Source: Adhaeribacter aerolatus
GTDB taxonomy: Bacteria; Bacteroidota; Bacteroidia; Cytophagales; Hymenobacteraceae
Direction: 5' to 3'
Assembly (NCBI RefSeq): GCF_007991635.1
Contig: NZ_BJYS01000007.1
Span: 62,001 to 126,000, forward strand
Length of the DNA stretch: 64,000 nucleotides
The notes beneath the pieces were generated by a model. That model saw only the letters and a list, made by a program, of their open reading frames with translations, searched no databases and was not told where the DNA came from. The translations under genes and the position numbers were made by a program. Positions 19,242 to 30,248 of the stretch are shown here, one piece after another. Numbering within the stretch: position 1 is the stretch's first letter; each line of letters begins with the position of its first letter.

Positions 19242-19637
19242 TTAGCCCCCAATAATTTCACGCAAACTCACAATCAGGCCATCCCACAACTCTTTCATCT
19301 CTTCCATATCTTCTTCGTCTGAATAATCTATTACCCGCAGGTACTGTTCCTGGGTTAGGTCACTGGTTTCTATGGTAAAATCCATATAACTCGCATCAGG
19401 CTCGTGTTTTTTATCATCGGTCAGAAAAACAAACCGCACCGATTTATTTAAGCGGTGGTTGGTCATTTCGGCGAAATGGTTCTGGTTATCCCAGATAAAG
19501 TTGAAGGTTTTGTCTTCGTTCACAATTACTTTGTCGCAAAACCATTGTTCCAAACCGGAAGCAGAACTTAAATAAGGGTAAATCATGCGGGGGGAGGCAT
19601 TGATGATGCGTTCGCATACAAATTTATGCTTTTTCAT
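19242..19637 (-). CDS. START-like domain protein
   Basis: This small protein of about 131 residues begins at MKKHKFVCERIINASPRMIY (ATG 19637; a TTG 13 codons upstream is less likely). It is a single SRPBCC/START-like fold of the kind widespread in Bacteroidota: N-terminal strand, SSASGLEQWFCDKVIV helix and strand, and a C-terminal amphipathic helix (LWDGLIVSLREI). Such folds bind hydrophobic ligands, but this family has no known substrate. It is encoded just upstream of the LptF/G permease on the same strand, so a link to lipid transport is possible but unproven. Confidence 0.75.
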   Translation of the reverse strand: MKKHKFVCERIINASPRMIYPYLSSASGLEQWFCDKVIVNEDKTFNFIWDNQNHFAEMTNHRLNKSVRFVFLTDDKKHEPDASYMDFTIETSDLTQEQYLRVIDYSDEEDMEEMKELWDGLIVSLREIIGG

Positions 19638-19707
19638 AGCACAGAGGTTAGAGGGTAGAGTAGAAAAGATGCTCAAATAAAATCAATATTTTTTATTTTA
19701 AAAAAAG

Positions 19708-19738
19708 TTGTGTTTGTATGTACCTATTTATACATTTG
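19708..19738 (+). promoter_or_regulatory. Promoter of the tRNA-Met gene
   Basis: TTG at 19708-19710 and TACATTTG at 19731-19738 are separated by 20 nt, a good match to the Bacteroidota -33/-7 promoter. The predicted start site lies a few bases before the mature tRNA 5' end at 19753. Confidence 0.65.
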
Positions 19739-19752
19739 CACTCCAATTACAC

Positions 19753-19826
19753 GGCGGGGTAGCTCAGTTGGTTAGAGCACAGGATTCATAACCCTGAGGT
19801 CAGGGGTTCAAATCCCCTCCCCGCTA
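19753..19826 (+). tRNA. tRNA-Met (CAT), elongator type
   Basis: A full cloverleaf of 74 nt is visible: acceptor GGCGGGG with CCCCGCT, D arm GCTCAGTTGGTTAGAGC, anticodon loop TTCATAA with anticodon CAT, and T arm AGGGG-TTCAAAT-CCCCT. The first acceptor pair is G-T and A31-C39 in the anticodon stem is a mismatch. CCA is not encoded. The anticodon stem lacks the three consecutive G-C pairs of an initiator tRNA, so elongator Met is preferred; a tRNA-Ile2 with a lysidine-modified CAT cannot be formally excluded. Confidence 0.92.
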
Positions 19827-19830
19827 CACA

Positions 19831-19860
19831 GCCTTAGGTTAACTGCCTAAGGCTTTTTTT
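19831..19860 (+). terminator. tRNA-Met terminator
   Basis: GCCTTAGG/CCTAAGGC forms an 8-bp stem with a 7-nt loop followed by seven T, starting 5 nt after the tRNA 3' end. Confidence 0.85.
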
Positions 19861-19910
19861 GTTTTTTACAATATAGATATAATAAAATATCATAAAGAAT
19901 ATTTAACCTA

Positions 19911-19949
19911 AATAAAAAAAGCTTAGCGGGGGGCTAAGCTTTTTTTATT
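19911..19949. terminator. rplT terminator (minus strand)
   Basis: A perfect 17-bp stem (AATAAAAAAAGCTTAGC with its complement at 19933-19949) has a five-G loop. It lies 13 nt after the rplT stop and faces the tRNA terminator, so converging transcripts are blocked from both sides. Confidence 0.85.
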
Positions 19950-19962
19950 TATGCAATTAAGG

Positions 19963-20307
19963 CTATTTAACTTTTTCGATGATACCTTTAAAGGCAGCCG
20001 GATTGTTCATTGCCAAATCGGCTAATACTTTCCGGTTCAGGTTAATATTGGCTTTCTTTAAGCCGCCCATAAACTGAGAGTAAGATAAACCATATTCGCG
20101 CGCACCGGCGTTAATACGCTGGATCCACAAGCCACGGAAATCTCTTTTCTTGGCTTTGCGATCGCGGTAAGCATAAACTAAACCTTTTTCAACGGCATTC
20201 TTGGCAACGGTCCAAACATTCTTGCGACGTCCGAAATAACCCTTTGCCAGTTTCATGATGCGCTTTCTTTTTTGTCGGGCAGCTACGACATTGACTGATC
20301 TTGGCAT
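19963..20307 (-). CDS. rplT: 50S ribosomal protein bL20
   Basis: This 114-residue basic protein has the L20 signature [18 protein letters not shown] and [20 protein letters not shown]. It binds 23S rRNA early in large-subunit assembly. It is the last gene of the thrS-infC-rpmI-rplT unit and ends at a strong terminator. In other bacteria L20 represses translation of the rpmI-rplT mRNA; no such leader fold was identified here by eye. Confidence 0.97.
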   Translation of the reverse strand: MPRSVNVVAARQKRKRIMKLAKGYFGRRKNVWTVAKNAVEKGLVYAYRDRKAKKRDFRGLWIQRINAGAREYGLSYSQFMGGLKKANINLNRKVLADLAMNNPAAFKGIIEKVK

Positions 20308-20378
20308 TTTAACTTAATTTTTGGAGATTGGTGATTCCAGCGGAATTCTTTTTACCAGGCCCCGGGTGAAAAATAATT

Positions 20379-20573
20379 TTAGATGTTGAGCATGGCTCTT
20401 ACGCGGTTCTCGTCAGCGGAGCTAACCAGGCCCACGTGCGTTAATGCTCTCTTCTGTTTGGTGGTTTTCTTGGTCAGGATGTGGCTCTTAAAAGCGTGTT
20501 TCCGCTTAATTTTGCCTGTACCTGTTAAAGAAAACCGCTTCTTTGCACCAGATTTAGTTTTAACTTTAGGCAT
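20379..20573 (-). CDS. rpmI: 50S ribosomal protein bL35
   Basis: This 64-residue basic protein begins [20 protein letters not shown] and contains [20 protein letters not shown], the standard bL35 pattern. It lies 65 nt after infC and 71 nt before rplT on the same strand, the conserved IF3-L35-L20 order. Confidence 0.96.
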   Translation of the reverse strand: MPKVKTKSGAKKRFSLTGTGKIKRKHAFKSHILTKKTTKQKRALTHVGLVSSADENRVRAMLNI

Positions 20574-20638
20574 TTTATAGAAATTTAGGTAATTGATTTA
20601 AACTTTTTTCCGGCCGAAATAATTCAAACCGTAATATT

Positions 20639-21196
20639 TTATTTCTTTGGCTTCGGTGTCAGGAACAAGAACATCCGTTTACCTTCCAGCTTCGGCAATT
20701 GCTCTACTTTTGCTACATCCTCCAGGGCCTGGGCAAATTTAAGTAACAACACCTCTCCTCTTTCTTTAAACACAATGGTCCGGCCAACAAAGTGCACATA
20801 AGCCTTTACTTTGGCGCCATCTTCTAAGAAAGCCCGGGCATGTTTTACTTTAAACTCGAAGTCATGATCATCGGTATTGGGGCCAAAGCGGATTTCTTTT
20901 GTTACCACTTTCTGCGTTTTGGCCTTCATTTCCCGCTGCTTCTTCTTCAAGTCGTACTTAAACTTGGAGTAATCAACAATACGACAAACCGGCGGTTCAG
21001 CTTTAGGCGATATTTCTACCAGATCGAGGTTTTGTTCCCGGGCAATGCGTAAAGCATCTTCCGTGGAATACACGCCGGTCTCTATATTCTCACCAACTAA
21101 TCTTACCTGCCGGGCCAGAATCTTATTATTGATCTTGTAGGGTTCCTCTACCACCCCACGCTGCGGCATCCGTCTGTTAGTATTCGTATTGATAAT
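20639..21196 (-). CDS. infC: Translation initiation factor IF-3, probable AUU/AUC start
   Basis: IF3 monitors start-codon and initiator-tRNA choice on the 30S subunit. The N-domain ([20 protein letters not shown]), linker, and C-domain ([38 protein letters not shown]) are complete. The first ATG is at 21169 ([12 protein letters not shown]), but no SD is near it. Nine sense codons upstream, with no intervening stop, lies ATT (21196) followed by ATC (21193). The motif AAGGAGG sits 4 nt before the ATT and 7 nt before the ATC, and an in-frame TAA overlaps the SD, so translation cannot begin further upstream. I therefore place the start at ATT 21196 (185 residues). E. coli infC uses AUU and is autoregulated through it; the same logic is inferred here. 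Conservative alternative: ATG 21169. Confidence 0.88.
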   Translation of the reverse strand: MINTNTNRRMPQRGVVEEPYKINNKILARQVRLVGENIETGVYSTEDALRIAREQNLDLVEISPKAEPPVCRIVDYSKFKYDLKKKQREMKAKTQKVVTKEIRFGPNTDDHDFEFKVKHARAFLEDGAKVKAYVHFVGRTIVFKERGEVLLLKFAQALEDVAKVEQLPKLEGKRMFLFLTPKPKK

Positions 21197-21200
21197 TTTG

Positions 21201-21207
21201 CCTCCTT
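21201..21207 (-). promoter_or_regulatory. Strong Shine-Dalgarno of infC
   Basis: On the minus strand this reads AAGGAGG, a 7-base match to the anti-SD core, unusual in Bacteroidota genomes where SDs are mostly absent. Spacing is 4 nt to an ATT and 7 nt to an ATC, and 31 nt to the first ATG, which makes the rare codons the likely initiation site. Confidence 0.7.
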
Positions 21208-21272
21208 AAATAACGGTTTTTACAACTAAGGTGCGAATATCGCACTAATTCAGGTATTATGAAAAAATAATT

Positions 21273-23213
21273 CTAATTTTTGCTTAAAATATCTGATAAC
21301 ATTTCTTTAAAATTCTGAATAAATGCATCAACGGTTAAGTTGCCCATATCTCCTTCGCCGTGTTTCCGCACCGAAATAATATCGTTTTCCTGTTCTTTCT
21401 CGCCTACAATTATCATATAAGGCACTTTCTGAACTTCAGCATCCCGGATTTTCCGGCCGATTTTTTCGTCGCGGTTGTCAATAAAGCCCCGAATGTCTTC
21501 CTGCAATAAACGCTGGTAAACTTTTTCAGCGTACTCATGGTATTTTTCCGAAATAGGCAGAATGGCAAACTGTTCCGGGCTCAGCCAAAGAGGGAAATTG
21601 CCGGCACAATGCTCAATTAACACGGCCACAAAGCGCTCCAACGATCCAAACGGCGCCCGGTGAATCATCACCGGCCGTTGTTTGGTGTTATCCGGGGCGG
21701 TGTATTCCAGTTGGAAGCGTTCCGGTAAATTATAATCTACCTGTATGGTACCTAATTGCCACTTCCGGCCCAAGGCATCCTTTACCATAAAGTCGAGCTT
21801 TGGTCCGTAAAAAGCCGCCTCGCCTAATTCGGTTACGGTACGCAATCCTTTTTCGTGGGCTGCTTCTATAATAGCGCTTTCGGCTTTTTCCCAAGCTTCA
21901 TCGGTACCAATATATTTCTGCTGATTTTCCGGGTCGCGCAAAGATATCTGGGCGGTATAATCTTCAAAGCCTAACACTTTAAATACATACAGCACCAAGT
22001 CAATAACCTTAATAAATTCTTCTTTCACCTGGTCGGGTCGGCAGAAAATATGTGCATCGTCCTGGGTAAAGCCGCGCACCCGGGTTAAACCGTGCAGCTC
22101 ACCGCTTTGCTCGTAGCGGTAAACAGTCCCAAACTCGGCCAGCCGTAAAGGTAAATCGCGGTAAGACCGGGGCTTGGTTTTGTAAATCTCGCAGTGGTGC
22201 GGGCAGTTCATCGGTTTCAGCAGAAACTCCTCGCCTTCGTTCGGGGTGCGGATGGGCTGGAAAGAATCGGCGCCGTATTTTTCGTAATGCCCGGAGGTTA
22301 CGTATAGTTCTTTGCTGCCAATGTGCGGCGTAACTACCTGCTGATAACCAGCCCGGGTTTGGGCTTTGCGCATAAAACTCTCCAGGCGTTCGCGCAGCAT
22401 GGTGCCTTTGGGTAACCACAAGGGCAAGCCCATTCCAACTTTTTCGGAGAAAGCAAATAACTCCAGCTCTTTACCTAATTTGCGGTGGTCGCGGCGTTTG
22501 GCTTCTTCCAGGCGCTCCAGATATTCGGTTAATTCTTTCTGCTTCGGGAAAGTAATGGCGTAAACGCGGGTAAGCTGTTCGCGTTTTTCATCTCCGCGCC
22601 AGTAAGCGCCGGCTACGTTCATGAGTTTGGCCGCTTTTATAAACCCGGTATTCGGAATATGCGGTCCGCGGCACAGATCAACAAAATTGCCCTGCGAATA
22701 AAAAGTGATAGAACCATCTTCCAGCCCTTCGAGCAAATCCAGCTTATACTGGTCGCCTTTGGTTTTGAAATATTCGATGGCTTCGGCTTTAGGTACGGGC
22801 CGGCGAATATATTCGCTTTTGTTGCGGGCCAGCTCCAGCATTTTTTGTTCGATAGCCGGAAAATCATCCTGCGACAACTGCTTCCCGCCCAAATCTATGT
22901 CGTAGTAAAAGCCATTTTCGATGGCCGGACCAATACCGAATTTCACGCCGGGGTACAGCGCTTCCAGGGCCTCGGCCAGGAGGTGCGCCGATGAATGCCA
23001 GTAAGTAGCTTTGCCTTCAGTATCGTTCCAGGTGAGTAATTGCACCCTGGCATCTGCCTCGATGGGCCGGCTTAAATCCCAGACTTCATTATTTACTTTT
23101 ACGGCTAATACATTGCGGGCCAACCCTTCGCTAATGCTGGCGGCTATTTCCATACCGGTAACACCCGGTTGGTACTGCCTCACCGAGTTATCTGGCAAAG
23201 TAATATTGATCAT
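21273..23213 (-). CDS. thrS: Threonyl-tRNA synthetase
   Basis: This 646-residue class II synthetase has the N-terminal TGS domain ([20 protein letters not shown]), the SAD editing domain with [12 protein letters not shown] and the zinc/editing segment, the catalytic core with motif 2 [20 protein letters not shown] and [11 protein letters not shown], motif 3 [16 protein letters not shown] and a C-terminal anticodon-binding domain. The length is typical. It heads the run thrS-infC-rpmI-rplT, 15 nt downstream of a TPR lipoprotein gene. Confidence 0.97.
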   Translation of the reverse strand: MINITLPDNSVRQYQPGVTGMEIAASISEGLARNVLAVKVNNEVWDLSRPIEADARVQLLTWNDTEGKATYWHSSAHLLAEALEALYPGVKFGIGPAIENGFYYDIDLGGKQLSQDDFPAIEQKMLELARNKSEYIRRPVPKAEAIEYFKTKGDQYKLDLLEGLEDGSITFYSQGNFVDLCRGPHIPNTGFIKAAKLMNVAGAYWRGDEKREQLTRVYAITFPKQKELTEYLERLEEAKRRDHRKLGKELELFAFSEKVGMGLPLWLPKGTMLRERLESFMRKAQTRAGYQQVVTPHIGSKELYVTSGHYEKYGADSFQPIRTPNEGEEFLLKPMNCPHHCEIYKTKPRSYRDLPLRLAEFGTVYRYEQSGELHGLTRVRGFTQDDAHIFCRPDQVKEEFIKVIDLVLYVFKVLGFEDYTAQISLRDPENQQKYIGTDEAWEKAESAIIEAAHEKGLRTVTELGEAAFYGPKLDFMVKDALGRKWQLGTIQVDYNLPERFQLEYTAPDNTKQRPVMIHRAPFGSLERFVAVLIEHCAGNFPLWLSPEQFAILPISEKYHEYAEKVYQRLLQEDIRGFIDNRDEKIGRKIRDAEVQKVPYMIIVGEKEQENDIISVRKHGEGDMGNLTVDAFIQNFKEMLSDILSKN

Positions 23214-23228
23214 TTTTATTATATAAAT

Positions 23229-24368
23229 TTAATAAATAGTGTCTTGTATGATATCATCCGGAATATAAATATCTGCCGGCATAATATTATTATAATTACG
23301 GGTTCTGCGCAGGCTGTCCCGCTCCGTCTTTTTTATGCCCCAAGTTGAACGACGTACCCCCCACATCGATTTAATATCGTTGGGTTTCCGCTGTAAAACC
23401 TGACTATAAACCGCTAAGGCTTCCTGATACCGGCCAGTTTTTTCATAGCTTTCGGCTAACATTTCCTGACCTTGCTCCAGGTTCCGCAGTCCGGTTTTTA
23501 CCTTTTCCAGGTTAGCCGCCACGCCGGCATAATTCCTTTTCTTGTACTCCATTAAAGCTAACTGGTAGTTAGCCAGATATAAATCCGGGTCTAACTTTTG
23601 GGCCTGGGCAAAACTCACATAAGCGCTATCCGGTTTTTTCAGGCCTTTGTACCAAAGACCTTTCTGATACCATAAAAAGGCATTCGCCGGTTCTAAAATT
23701 TTTCCTTTTGCCAGGAAAACAGCGGCCTCCGGATAATTCTGCTGCGCGTTGTAGATACTCCCCAAATGCAAATAAGGATGCACAAACTCAGGTGCATTCC
23801 GGATGGCCCGCCGGTATAAAACCATGGCCGAAGCAGTATCGCCTAAAGCCGCCCGGGCTATGCCTTTATAAAATAGGCCGTACTCATTATCGGGTTCCTC
23901 GTCCAGCGCCAGATTTACTTTTTCTAGCGCTCCCTGGTAGTTCTTTTTCTTTATTAACAGTTCAGCTCCGAGTAAATACCCGTTAGCTTCTTTTAAACCA
24001 ATTTTTTCAGCTTCCTCCACCCTGTTTAAGGCTTGGGTTATTCTGCCCATATCGCGCAAAATAACGGCCTCCCAGAAATAATAATCGGGTTGGTTGCTGT
24101 TAAATTTTATAGCCTGCTCTATATCGGCTAAAGCTTTATCGAGCTTTTTAGCCTGCCAGAAAAGTTTAGCCCGCTTGGCATATAAACCGGCATTATTCTG
24201 GTCCAGGTTTAAAGCCTCGTTTAAATCAGCTATTTTGATTTCGCTAACCCCGGTAAGCGCCTTGGTATTTACCATTGGGTCCTGGTTTATGACTTCGGTG
24301 GTGCATGCGCTTACGCTAAATAAATATGCTGTCAGCAGAAAGCCCGATATGCCACCTAAACCTTTCAT
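23229..24368 (-). CDS. TPR-repeat lipoprotein
   Basis: This 379-residue protein has a lipoprotein signal (LTAYLFSVSAC, lipidated Cys near residue 22). About eight TPR units follow, from AGLYAKRAKLFWQAKKLDKA onward through YQLALMEYKKRNYAGVAANL, and a C-terminal charged tail (RDSLRRTRNYNN). It is probably anchored to the periplasmic face of a membrane as a scaffold. It ends 15 nt before thrS, which suggests cotranscription although the functions differ. No enzyme domain is visible. Confidence 0.8.
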   Translation of the reverse strand: MKGLGGISGFLLTAYLFSVSACTTEVINQDPMVNTKALTGVSEIKIADLNEALNLDQNNAGLYAKRAKLFWQAKKLDKALADIEQAIKFNSNQPDYYFWEAVILRDMGRITQALNRVEEAEKIGLKEANGYLLGAELLIKKKNYQGALEKVNLALDEEPDNEYGLFYKGIARAALGDTASAMVLYRRAIRNAPEFVHPYLHLGSIYNAQQNYPEAAVFLAKGKILEPANAFLWYQKGLWYKGLKKPDSAYVSFAQAQKLDPDLYLANYQLALMEYKKRNYAGVAANLEKVKTGLRNLEQGQEMLAESYEKTGRYQEALAVYSQVLQRKPNDIKSMWGVRRSTWGIKKTERDSLRRTRNYNNIMPADIYIPDDIIQDTIY

Positions 24369-24851
24369 AAACTATAATCCGGTGCTAAATTATTACTTAT
24401 TCCGCTATAATCATAAATTATAGTAAAGTAGCCTCTTGAACTGCTTAATTTTTCACAGAAATACCCATTATGCTCACAATGGAAGGATTTACCTATCTGG
24501 CGCACCGGCCACGTTATTTCCTAAGCCAAGTCCTAGAATTTTAGTAGAAACAGGAAGGATTCATTTTTTTCTAAAACAGAGAATAATAAGGAACAGGAAT
24601 TACCTTTAATCCAGGTGGTTTTGCTTTTCGGGAAGGTAGTTTGGGTCTTTCTGGTTAATACATAATTTAAGTCCGCACAATGTTTCAACCGCACCAATCC
24701 ATTACTTCTAATAAATAGATCTGGGATAAATTTGCTTAAATTATTACTGAAAAAAGGAATATTTTTTATACTGAAAGAAGGAATATTTTCCTTTTTTGCT
24801 AACCCTAAAACTTTGTGAAATGGTTTAAGCCAAATTATTGTACTAAAAACA
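24369..24851. other. Intergenic region with no supported gene
   Basis: An A/T-rich gap between two TPR genes on the same strand. An open frame exists on the minus strand (24533-24871) but it overlaps the end of the upstream gene and looks like chance. I see no RNA gene or strong terminator. Confidence 0.5.
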
Positions 24852-25637
24852 TTAGGCAGCAGTTTTACCAAGGTTATGCAACAAAGCTTTGCAGCGACGG
24901 CTCAGCTCCAAATCATCGGAGGTAACCAATTGCAGCATAATTGCTTTTTCAAGTACTTCAACGCTTTTAACCGGATTTTTCATGTCGCGGTAAATAATAG
25001 CCAGGTCGTAGTAACTGCTAATATTGCTGGGATTGTACTCGATAGACCGGTTAAGCGATTGAATGGCTTTGTAATTGCTGGCGCCAACCGGCAGGCCGCC
25101 GCTTATGAATTTAGAGGCCGTACATTCAAAAAAATTGAGATTAGCTGCTTTATAATACCAGCGGCCTAATAGCTGCCAAGAATCGGCATGAGCCGGATTT
25201 AAGGCTAATGCTTTATCCAGATGTGCCTTTACCAGCTTCATATTAACCAGGCGTTCTTTTACCCCGGACATTAACGATAAATTGTTTAAAGCGGCTGCCA
25301 TCGCATAATGGGCATCAGCCCCATTGGCATTTACGGAGAGTGCTTTCTGAGCATAATCTCGGGCCGAAGTAAGAAATTGTAGCCTTTGGGTTTCATCGGA
25401 AAAGCGGGAGCCAATCCGGAGGTCGAGCAGGCTTAGTTTGTAAAGGGCTTCGTAGTTGTTGGAATCAAAGGTTAAAACCAGTTCAAATTTTTGGAGGGCC
25501 TCCCCGTCTTTATACTCCAGGTACAAACGGTTAGCTTCTTTCAGCAATTCATCCGAAGGTAAAGAGGCAAGTGCATGGCCCGCCACTGCCAGCCATGCAC
25601 CTAATACCAAAATAAAAACTTTAAAGGTCTTAATCAT
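24852..25637 (-). CDS. Exported TPR protein
   Basis: This 261-residue protein has a cleavable signal peptide (VLGAWLAVAGHALAS, AxA site). The rest is TPR-like helical pairs: SDELLKEANRLYLEYKDGEA, ADAHYAMAAALNNLSLM, ADSWQLLGRWYYKAANLNFF and SSYYDLAIIYRDMKNPVKSV. Spacing and the conserved GRWYYKAA segment recall the RMDN-like TPR group found in Bacteroidota. The role is unknown and the location presumably periplasmic. It lies 47 nt after parC on the same strand, so it may be read from the topoisomerase transcript. Confidence 0.75.
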   Translation of the reverse strand: MIKTFKVFILVLGAWLAVAGHALASLPSDELLKEANRLYLEYKDGEALQKFELVLTFDSNNYEALYKLSLLDLRIGSRFSDETQRLQFLTSARDYAQKALSVNANGADAHYAMAAALNNLSLMSGVKERLVNMKLVKAHLDKALALNPAHADSWQLLGRWYYKAANLNFFECTASKFISGGLPVGASNYKAIQSLNRSIEYNPSNISSYYDLAIIYRDMKNPVKSVEVLEKAIMLQLVTSDDLELSRRCKALLHNLGKTAA

Positions 25638-25684
25638 ATACTACCTATGTCATTTCATAAAAGAATATAGTACAAAAGCAAGAA

Positions 25685-28381
25685 TTAAAATAAATTTAAT
25701 TGCTTTTTTGCTTTTGGTGGTTTATCTTCTGTACCATCTATACTACTCATTTCCAGCGGAATAGTTGCCCCATCTACGGATATTTCTACTTCTTTCGGCA
25801 GCGTAATAGGTATAGACTTTGGCACTTTTTTAACTTGTTTCGGCGCTGGTTCAGGCACTTCCTCTTCTGCTTTTTTAAGTATTTGAATATTATGTATTTT
25901 AAAATAATTCAGTTTATTGCCGGTTGCCTTCCAACCTTTCACATCAATAAAGAGGTTCAGGCTGATAGTTTCGGTTTCCTTTTCACTCTTCTTATCTTTC
26001 TGGTACTTCACTTCTGCAATGGGTTCTTCCTGCGTACTTACCGAAACCAGTTTTGAACCTTTGCTTTCGTTCAGGTAAGAGAAACGCTTACCCGTGGTGC
26101 GGGTTTCAATCCGGAACCGCTTCACGTAGTATTGCTTGTTCTCCCCGTCGTAATGGATAGCCGTAATTACCCGCTCCGGATCAAACTTTTCAATTATTTC
26201 AATATTCTGAACATCGTAATGGTTCGTCAGGTCGAACGAAGTAAGTTCATAACTGCCATCTTTAAACAGCACCAGAATCGTATCCTCAGTATTAAAGCTA
26301 CCCAGGTAACGTCCTCTGGATTCGGTATTTAAACGGCCAATTACTTCGTCGTAGTATATTTCGCGGCCACCTAAAGTCGATTCGCCCAGGCTTTTCTGTA
26401 CTACTTTCTTCACCGGGTACTTCGTAACCATGTTGCCCTGCGAACCTTTGCCTTTAATCATCAGCTCGGCAAAGTCGTAGTCGAAGGTTTTTACCCTGGC
26501 TGTAGACGCTGGCGCCAGCGTAATGGTTACAATCTCCGACTCACTATTCGGGTTGGCGGTTAAATAATGTACCTTCGAACCTTTGTTGCCTTTGGTTAAG
26601 TCGTATTCTTTGTCACGGGTTATGCCATTTACCGAGAAGCGCTTGGCCATGGAAATACCAGATTTACCATCCACGTAAATCATGTTGTACACCATATGCT
26701 CGTCGTTTTTACTGTAAATACCGGCATAAATAATATCCTTGCCCACAAAAGTTTTCTCGGCAATACGAGTTACCCTAAATTTCCCGTCTTTGGTAATGGC
26801 AATAATATCATCCATGTCGGAGCAATCGCACACGAACTCGTCTTTCTTCAATCCGTACCCCACAAAGCCGTCGGCCCGGTTAATATATAACTTTTGATTC
26901 GCGATTGCAACTTTTTGAGCCGTAATTACATCAAAAGTTCTTATTTGAGTTTTGCGGTCACGTCCCTGGCCATATTTCTTTAACAGGTTTTCGAAGTAAG
27001 CAATCGCAAAGCGCACCAGGTTCGCCAGGTTATCGGCTACCTCGGCCATTTCCTCTTCCAGCTTGTTAATATATTCGTCGGCTTTAAAAGAATCGTATTT
27101 CGAAATCCGCTTAATTTTTATTTCGGTCAATCGAATAATATCCTCCTGGGTAACTTCCCGGCGCAGTAGCTTTTTAAAAGGTTTTAATCCTTTATCAATA
27201 GCTTCCAGTACGGCTTCCCAGGTAGTACATTCTTCAATTTTGCGATAGATGCGGTTCTCGATGAATATTTTTTCCAGCGACGACATGTGCCATTTCAGAT
27301 CCAGTTCAGCCGCTCGAATTTCGAGTTCCCGCTTCAGCAAGGCCAACGTTTTCTGCGTCGAAATCTGCAATACGTCGTCGGCCGTCATAAAATGCGGCTT
27401 ATCTTCGATAATTACGCAAATATTCGGCGAAATAGAAATTTCGCAATCGGTAAAGGCGTAAAGTGCATCAATGGTTAAATCGGGCGATACACCGGGCGGT
27501 AATTGCACGTGAATTTCCACGTTGGCCGCCGTATTATCTACTACCTTTTTAATCTTGATTTTATTCGCTTCGCTGGCTTTTACGATAGATTCCATCAAAG
27601 CCGTAGTGGTAGAACCATAAGGCACATCCCGGATAATCAGCAAAGATTTATCTACCTTTTCAATGGTTGCCCGTACTCTAATCCGGCTGCCGCGCGCCCC
27701 ACCTTTGTAATCGGTCACATCAATCATACCACCGGTCTGAAAATCCGGCAATACTTGCGTTTTCTTGCCTTTGAGCACATCAATAGAAGCTTTGATTAGC
27801 TCCTTAAAGTTGTGCGGCATAATCTTCGTAGACAATCCAACGGCAATCCCCTCTACGCCCTGCACCAACAGCAATGGGAATTTTACTGGCAAGGTAACCG
27901 GCTCGTTTTTCCGGCCGTCGTAAGAAGCCTGCCAAACGGTGGTATCGGGGTTAAAAACTACATCCAGCGCAAACTTTGATAAGCGTGCTTCAATATAACG
28001 GGGTGCAGCCGCACTGTCGCCGGTGCGTACATCGCCCCAGTTACCTTGCGTTTCAATTAATAAATCTTTCTGCCCCAGGTTTACAATGGCATCGCCAATA
28101 GAAGCATCGCCGTGCGGGTGATACTGCATGGTTTGGCCGATTACGTTAGCCACTTTGTTAAAGCGACCATCGTCCATTTCCTTCATGGCGTGCAGGATGC
28201 GGCGCTGCACGGGTTTCAACCCGTCTTCAATGGCCGGCACTGCCCGTTCCAGAATAACGTAGGAAGCGTAATCTAAAAACCAGTTCTGGTATAAACCATC
28301 AACCGGGGTAATGTCGTGTATTTTCTCTTCGCCTTCAAACGGTTCGTTTAAAAGGCCTTCGTTTTCAGTATCGTTAAGCAT
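25685..28381 (-). CDS. parC: DNA topoisomerase IV / gyrase-type subunit A
   Basis: This 898-residue type IIA breakage-reunion subunit relaxes and decatenates DNA. Visible are the winged-helix core [19 protein letters not shown], the segment [14 protein letters not shown] and the catalytic tyrosine in [14 protein letters not shown]. The coiled-coil ([14 protein letters not shown]) and a C-terminal beta-pinwheel follow. The tail after residue 820 is Lys/Pro/Glu-rich ([20 protein letters not shown]). I lean to ParC over GyrA because it overlaps the ParE-type gene and no clear GyrA-box (QRRGGKG) is seen. The start overlaps the parE stop by 8 nt, so translation is likely coupled. Confidence 0.9.
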   Translation of the reverse strand: MLNDTENEGLLNEPFEGEEKIHDITPVDGLYQNWFLDYASYVILERAVPAIEDGLKPVQRRILHAMKEMDDGRFNKVANVIGQTMQYHPHGDASIGDAIVNLGQKDLLIETQGNWGDVRTGDSAAAPRYIEARLSKFALDVVFNPDTTVWQASYDGRKNEPVTLPVKFPLLLVQGVEGIAVGLSTKIMPHNFKELIKASIDVLKGKKTQVLPDFQTGGMIDVTDYKGGARGSRIRVRATIEKVDKSLLIIRDVPYGSTTTALMESIVKASEANKIKIKKVVDNTAANVEIHVQLPPGVSPDLTIDALYAFTDCEISISPNICVIIEDKPHFMTADDVLQISTQKTLALLKRELEIRAAELDLKWHMSSLEKIFIENRIYRKIEECTTWEAVLEAIDKGLKPFKKLLRREVTQEDIIRLTEIKIKRISKYDSFKADEYINKLEEEMAEVADNLANLVRFAIAYFENLLKKYGQGRDRKTQIRTFDVITAQKVAIANQKLYINRADGFVGYGLKKDEFVCDCSDMDDIIAITKDGKFRVTRIAEKTFVGKDIIYAGIYSKNDEHMVYNMIYVDGKSGISMAKRFSVNGITRDKEYDLTKGNKGSKVHYLTANPNSESEIVTITLAPASTARVKTFDYDFAELMIKGKGSQGNMVTKYPVKKVVQKSLGESTLGGREIYYDEVIGRLNTESRGRYLGSFNTEDTILVLFKDGSYELTSFDLTNHYDVQNIEIIEKFDPERVITAIHYDGENKQYYVKRFRIETRTTGKRFSYLNESKGSKLVSVSTQEEPIAEVKYQKDKKSEKETETISLNLFIDVKGWKATGNKLNYFKIHNIQILKKAEEEVPEPAPKQVKKVPKSIPITLPKEVEISVDGATIPLEMSSIDGTEDKPPKAKKQLNLF

Positions 28382-30248
28382 AAATTTCTTCTTCTACGTC
28401 GGCAACAATGTCTTTCTCCACCTTCAGGTTCTGAATAATAAATTGCTGGCGCTCGGGCGTATTTTTGCCCATGTAGTAGCTCAGCGTTTTCGGGATAGAA
28501 GTATCGGCGTGCAGAATTACCGGCTCCAGGCGAATATTATCGCCAATAAATTTACCAAACTCATCCGGCGAAATTTCGCCTAAACCTTTAAAGCGGGTAA
28601 TCTCCGGGTTTTTGCCCAGCTTTTTCATGGCTGCCTGTTTTTCCTCTTCGTTGTAGCAGTAAATGGTTTCTTTCTTGTTGCGCACCCGGAACAAAGGGGT
28701 TTCCAGAATAAACAAGTGGCCATTTTTTACCAAGTCGGGGAAAAATTGCAGAAAGAACGTAAGCAGTAGTAACCGGATGTGCATGCCATCCACGTCAGCA
28801 TCGGTGGCAATTACCACGCGGTTGTAACGCAAATCTTCCAGACCTTCTTCGATATTTAAAGCGTGCTGCAACAAGTTAAACTCTTCGTTTTCGTATACTA
28901 CTTTCTTTTTCAGGCCATAGCAGTTCAGCGGTTTACCCCGTAAACTAAATACGGCTTCCGACTCCACGTTCCGCGATTTGGTAATAGAACCACTCGCCGA
29001 ATCGCCCTCTGTAATAAATAAAGTAGAAAGCAAGTGTTTTTCGTTTTGCTCGTCGGTAAAGTGGATGCGGCAATCGCGGAGTTTGCGGTTGTGCAAATTG
29101 GCTTTCTTAGCCCGTTGGTTCGCCAGCTTTTTAATGCCGGCCATATCTTTGCGTTCGCGCTCACTTTGCTCAATCCGCCTTTTCATGGCGTCGGCCACGG
29201 CCGGATTTTTGTGCAGGTAGTTATCTAAATGCTCCTTCACAAAATCGTTGATGTAGCCGCGCACCGTTGGGCTGTCGGGCCCCATCAGGATAGAACCTAA
29301 TTTAGTCTTGGTTTGTGATTCGAAAACCGGCTCCTGCACCCGCAAACTGATGGCACCAATTATAGAGGCGCGCACGTCGGAGGCTTCGTAATCTTTCTTG
29401 AAAAATTCTTTTACCGTCCGGGCAATGGCTTCGCGGAAAGCCGCTAAGTGGGTACCGCCTTGGGTAGTATACTGGCCGTTTACAAAAGAATAATATTCCT
29501 CGCCGTACTCATCGCCGTGCGTTAAAGCAATTTCAATATCTTGGCCCTTCAGGTGAATAATTGGGTAACGCAAACTTTCGGGATCGCCTTTACGACTGAG
29601 CAAATCTTTTAAACCATTTTCGGAATAAAATTTCTGACCGTTGAAATTAACCGTGAGCCCGGCGTTCAGGTACACGTAATTCCACATTTGGTTTTCGAGG
29701 TATTCCGGAATAAACCGGTAATTCTTGAAAATGGTATCGTCGGGTACAAACGTGATTAAAGTACCGTTACGCTGGTTGGTTTCGGTTACCGGATGGTCCT
29801 GCACCAGTTCGCCGCGTTCAAATTCGGCTACTTTCATCTGGCCTTCGCGCACCGACTGCACGCGGAAATAGCTGGCCAAAGCGTTGGTGGCTTTAGTACC
29901 TACCCCGTTCAGACCTACCGATTTCTGGAAAGCCTTGCTGTCGTACTTACCACCGGTATTTATTTTAGATACGCAGTCGATTACTTTACCCAGCGGAATG
30001 CCGCGGCCATAATCGCGTACCTGTACTTTGTGTTCAGAAATTTTAATTTCAATGGTTTTGCCATTGCCCATCACGTATTCGTCGATGGAGTTGTCGATAA
30101 TTTCTTTTACTAAAATGTAAATACCGTCGTCTTGGGAAGAGCCATCGCCCAGTTTCCCAATGTACATTCCCGGCCGCAAACGAATGTGTTCGCGCCAGTC
30201 CAGGGAGCGGATACTGTCTTCGGTATAAGCATTATTTGTTTCTGCCAT
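28374..30248 (-). CDS. parE: DNA topoisomerase IV / gyrase-type subunit B
   Basis: This 624-residue ATPase subunit carries the GHKL motifs ([45 protein letters not shown]), the transducer domain and the TOPRIM domain ([32 protein letters not shown]). The C-terminus contains [19 protein letters not shown]. It works with the A subunit encoded immediately downstream. In Bacteroidota this pair is distinct from the genes at the gyrB/gyrA loci. The ATG at 30248 opens the standard N-terminus. Confidence 0.92.
   Translation of the reverse strand: MAETNNAYTEDSIRSLDWREHIRLRPGMYIGKLGDGSSQDDGIYILVKEIIDNSIDEYVMGNGKTIEIKISEHKVQVRDYGRGIPLGKVIDCVSKINTGGKYDSKAFQKSVGLNGVGTKATNALASYFRVQSVREGQMKVAEFERGELVQDHPVTETNQRNGTLITFVPDDTIFKNYRFIPEYLENQMWNYVYLNAGLTVNFNGQKFYSENGLKDLLSRKGDPESLRYPIIHLKGQDIEIALTHGDEYGEEYYSFVNGQYTTQGGTHLAAFREAIARTVKEFFKKDYEASDVRASIIGAISLRVQEPVFESQTKTKLGSILMGPDSPTVRGYINDFVKEHLDNYLHKNPAVADAMKRRIEQSERERKDMAGIKKLANQRAKKANLHNRKLRDCRIHFTDEQNEKHLLSTLFITEGDSASGSITKSRNVESEAVFSLRGKPLNCYGLKKKVVYENEEFNLLQHALNIEEGLEDLRYNRVVIATDADVDGMHIRLLLLTFFLQFFPDLVKNGHLFILETPLFRVRNKKETIYCYNEEEKQAAMKKLGKNPEITRFKGLGEISPDEFGKFIGDNIRLEPVILHADTSIPKTLSYYMGKNTPERQQFIIQNLKVEKDIVADVEEEIYA

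Noticed and set aside
24533-24871. 112-codon open frame on the minus strand after a TPR gene
   Set aside because: It overlaps the 3' end of the real gene, has no signal, domain or conserved motif, and is A/T-driven in composition (many Lys, Phe, Leu).
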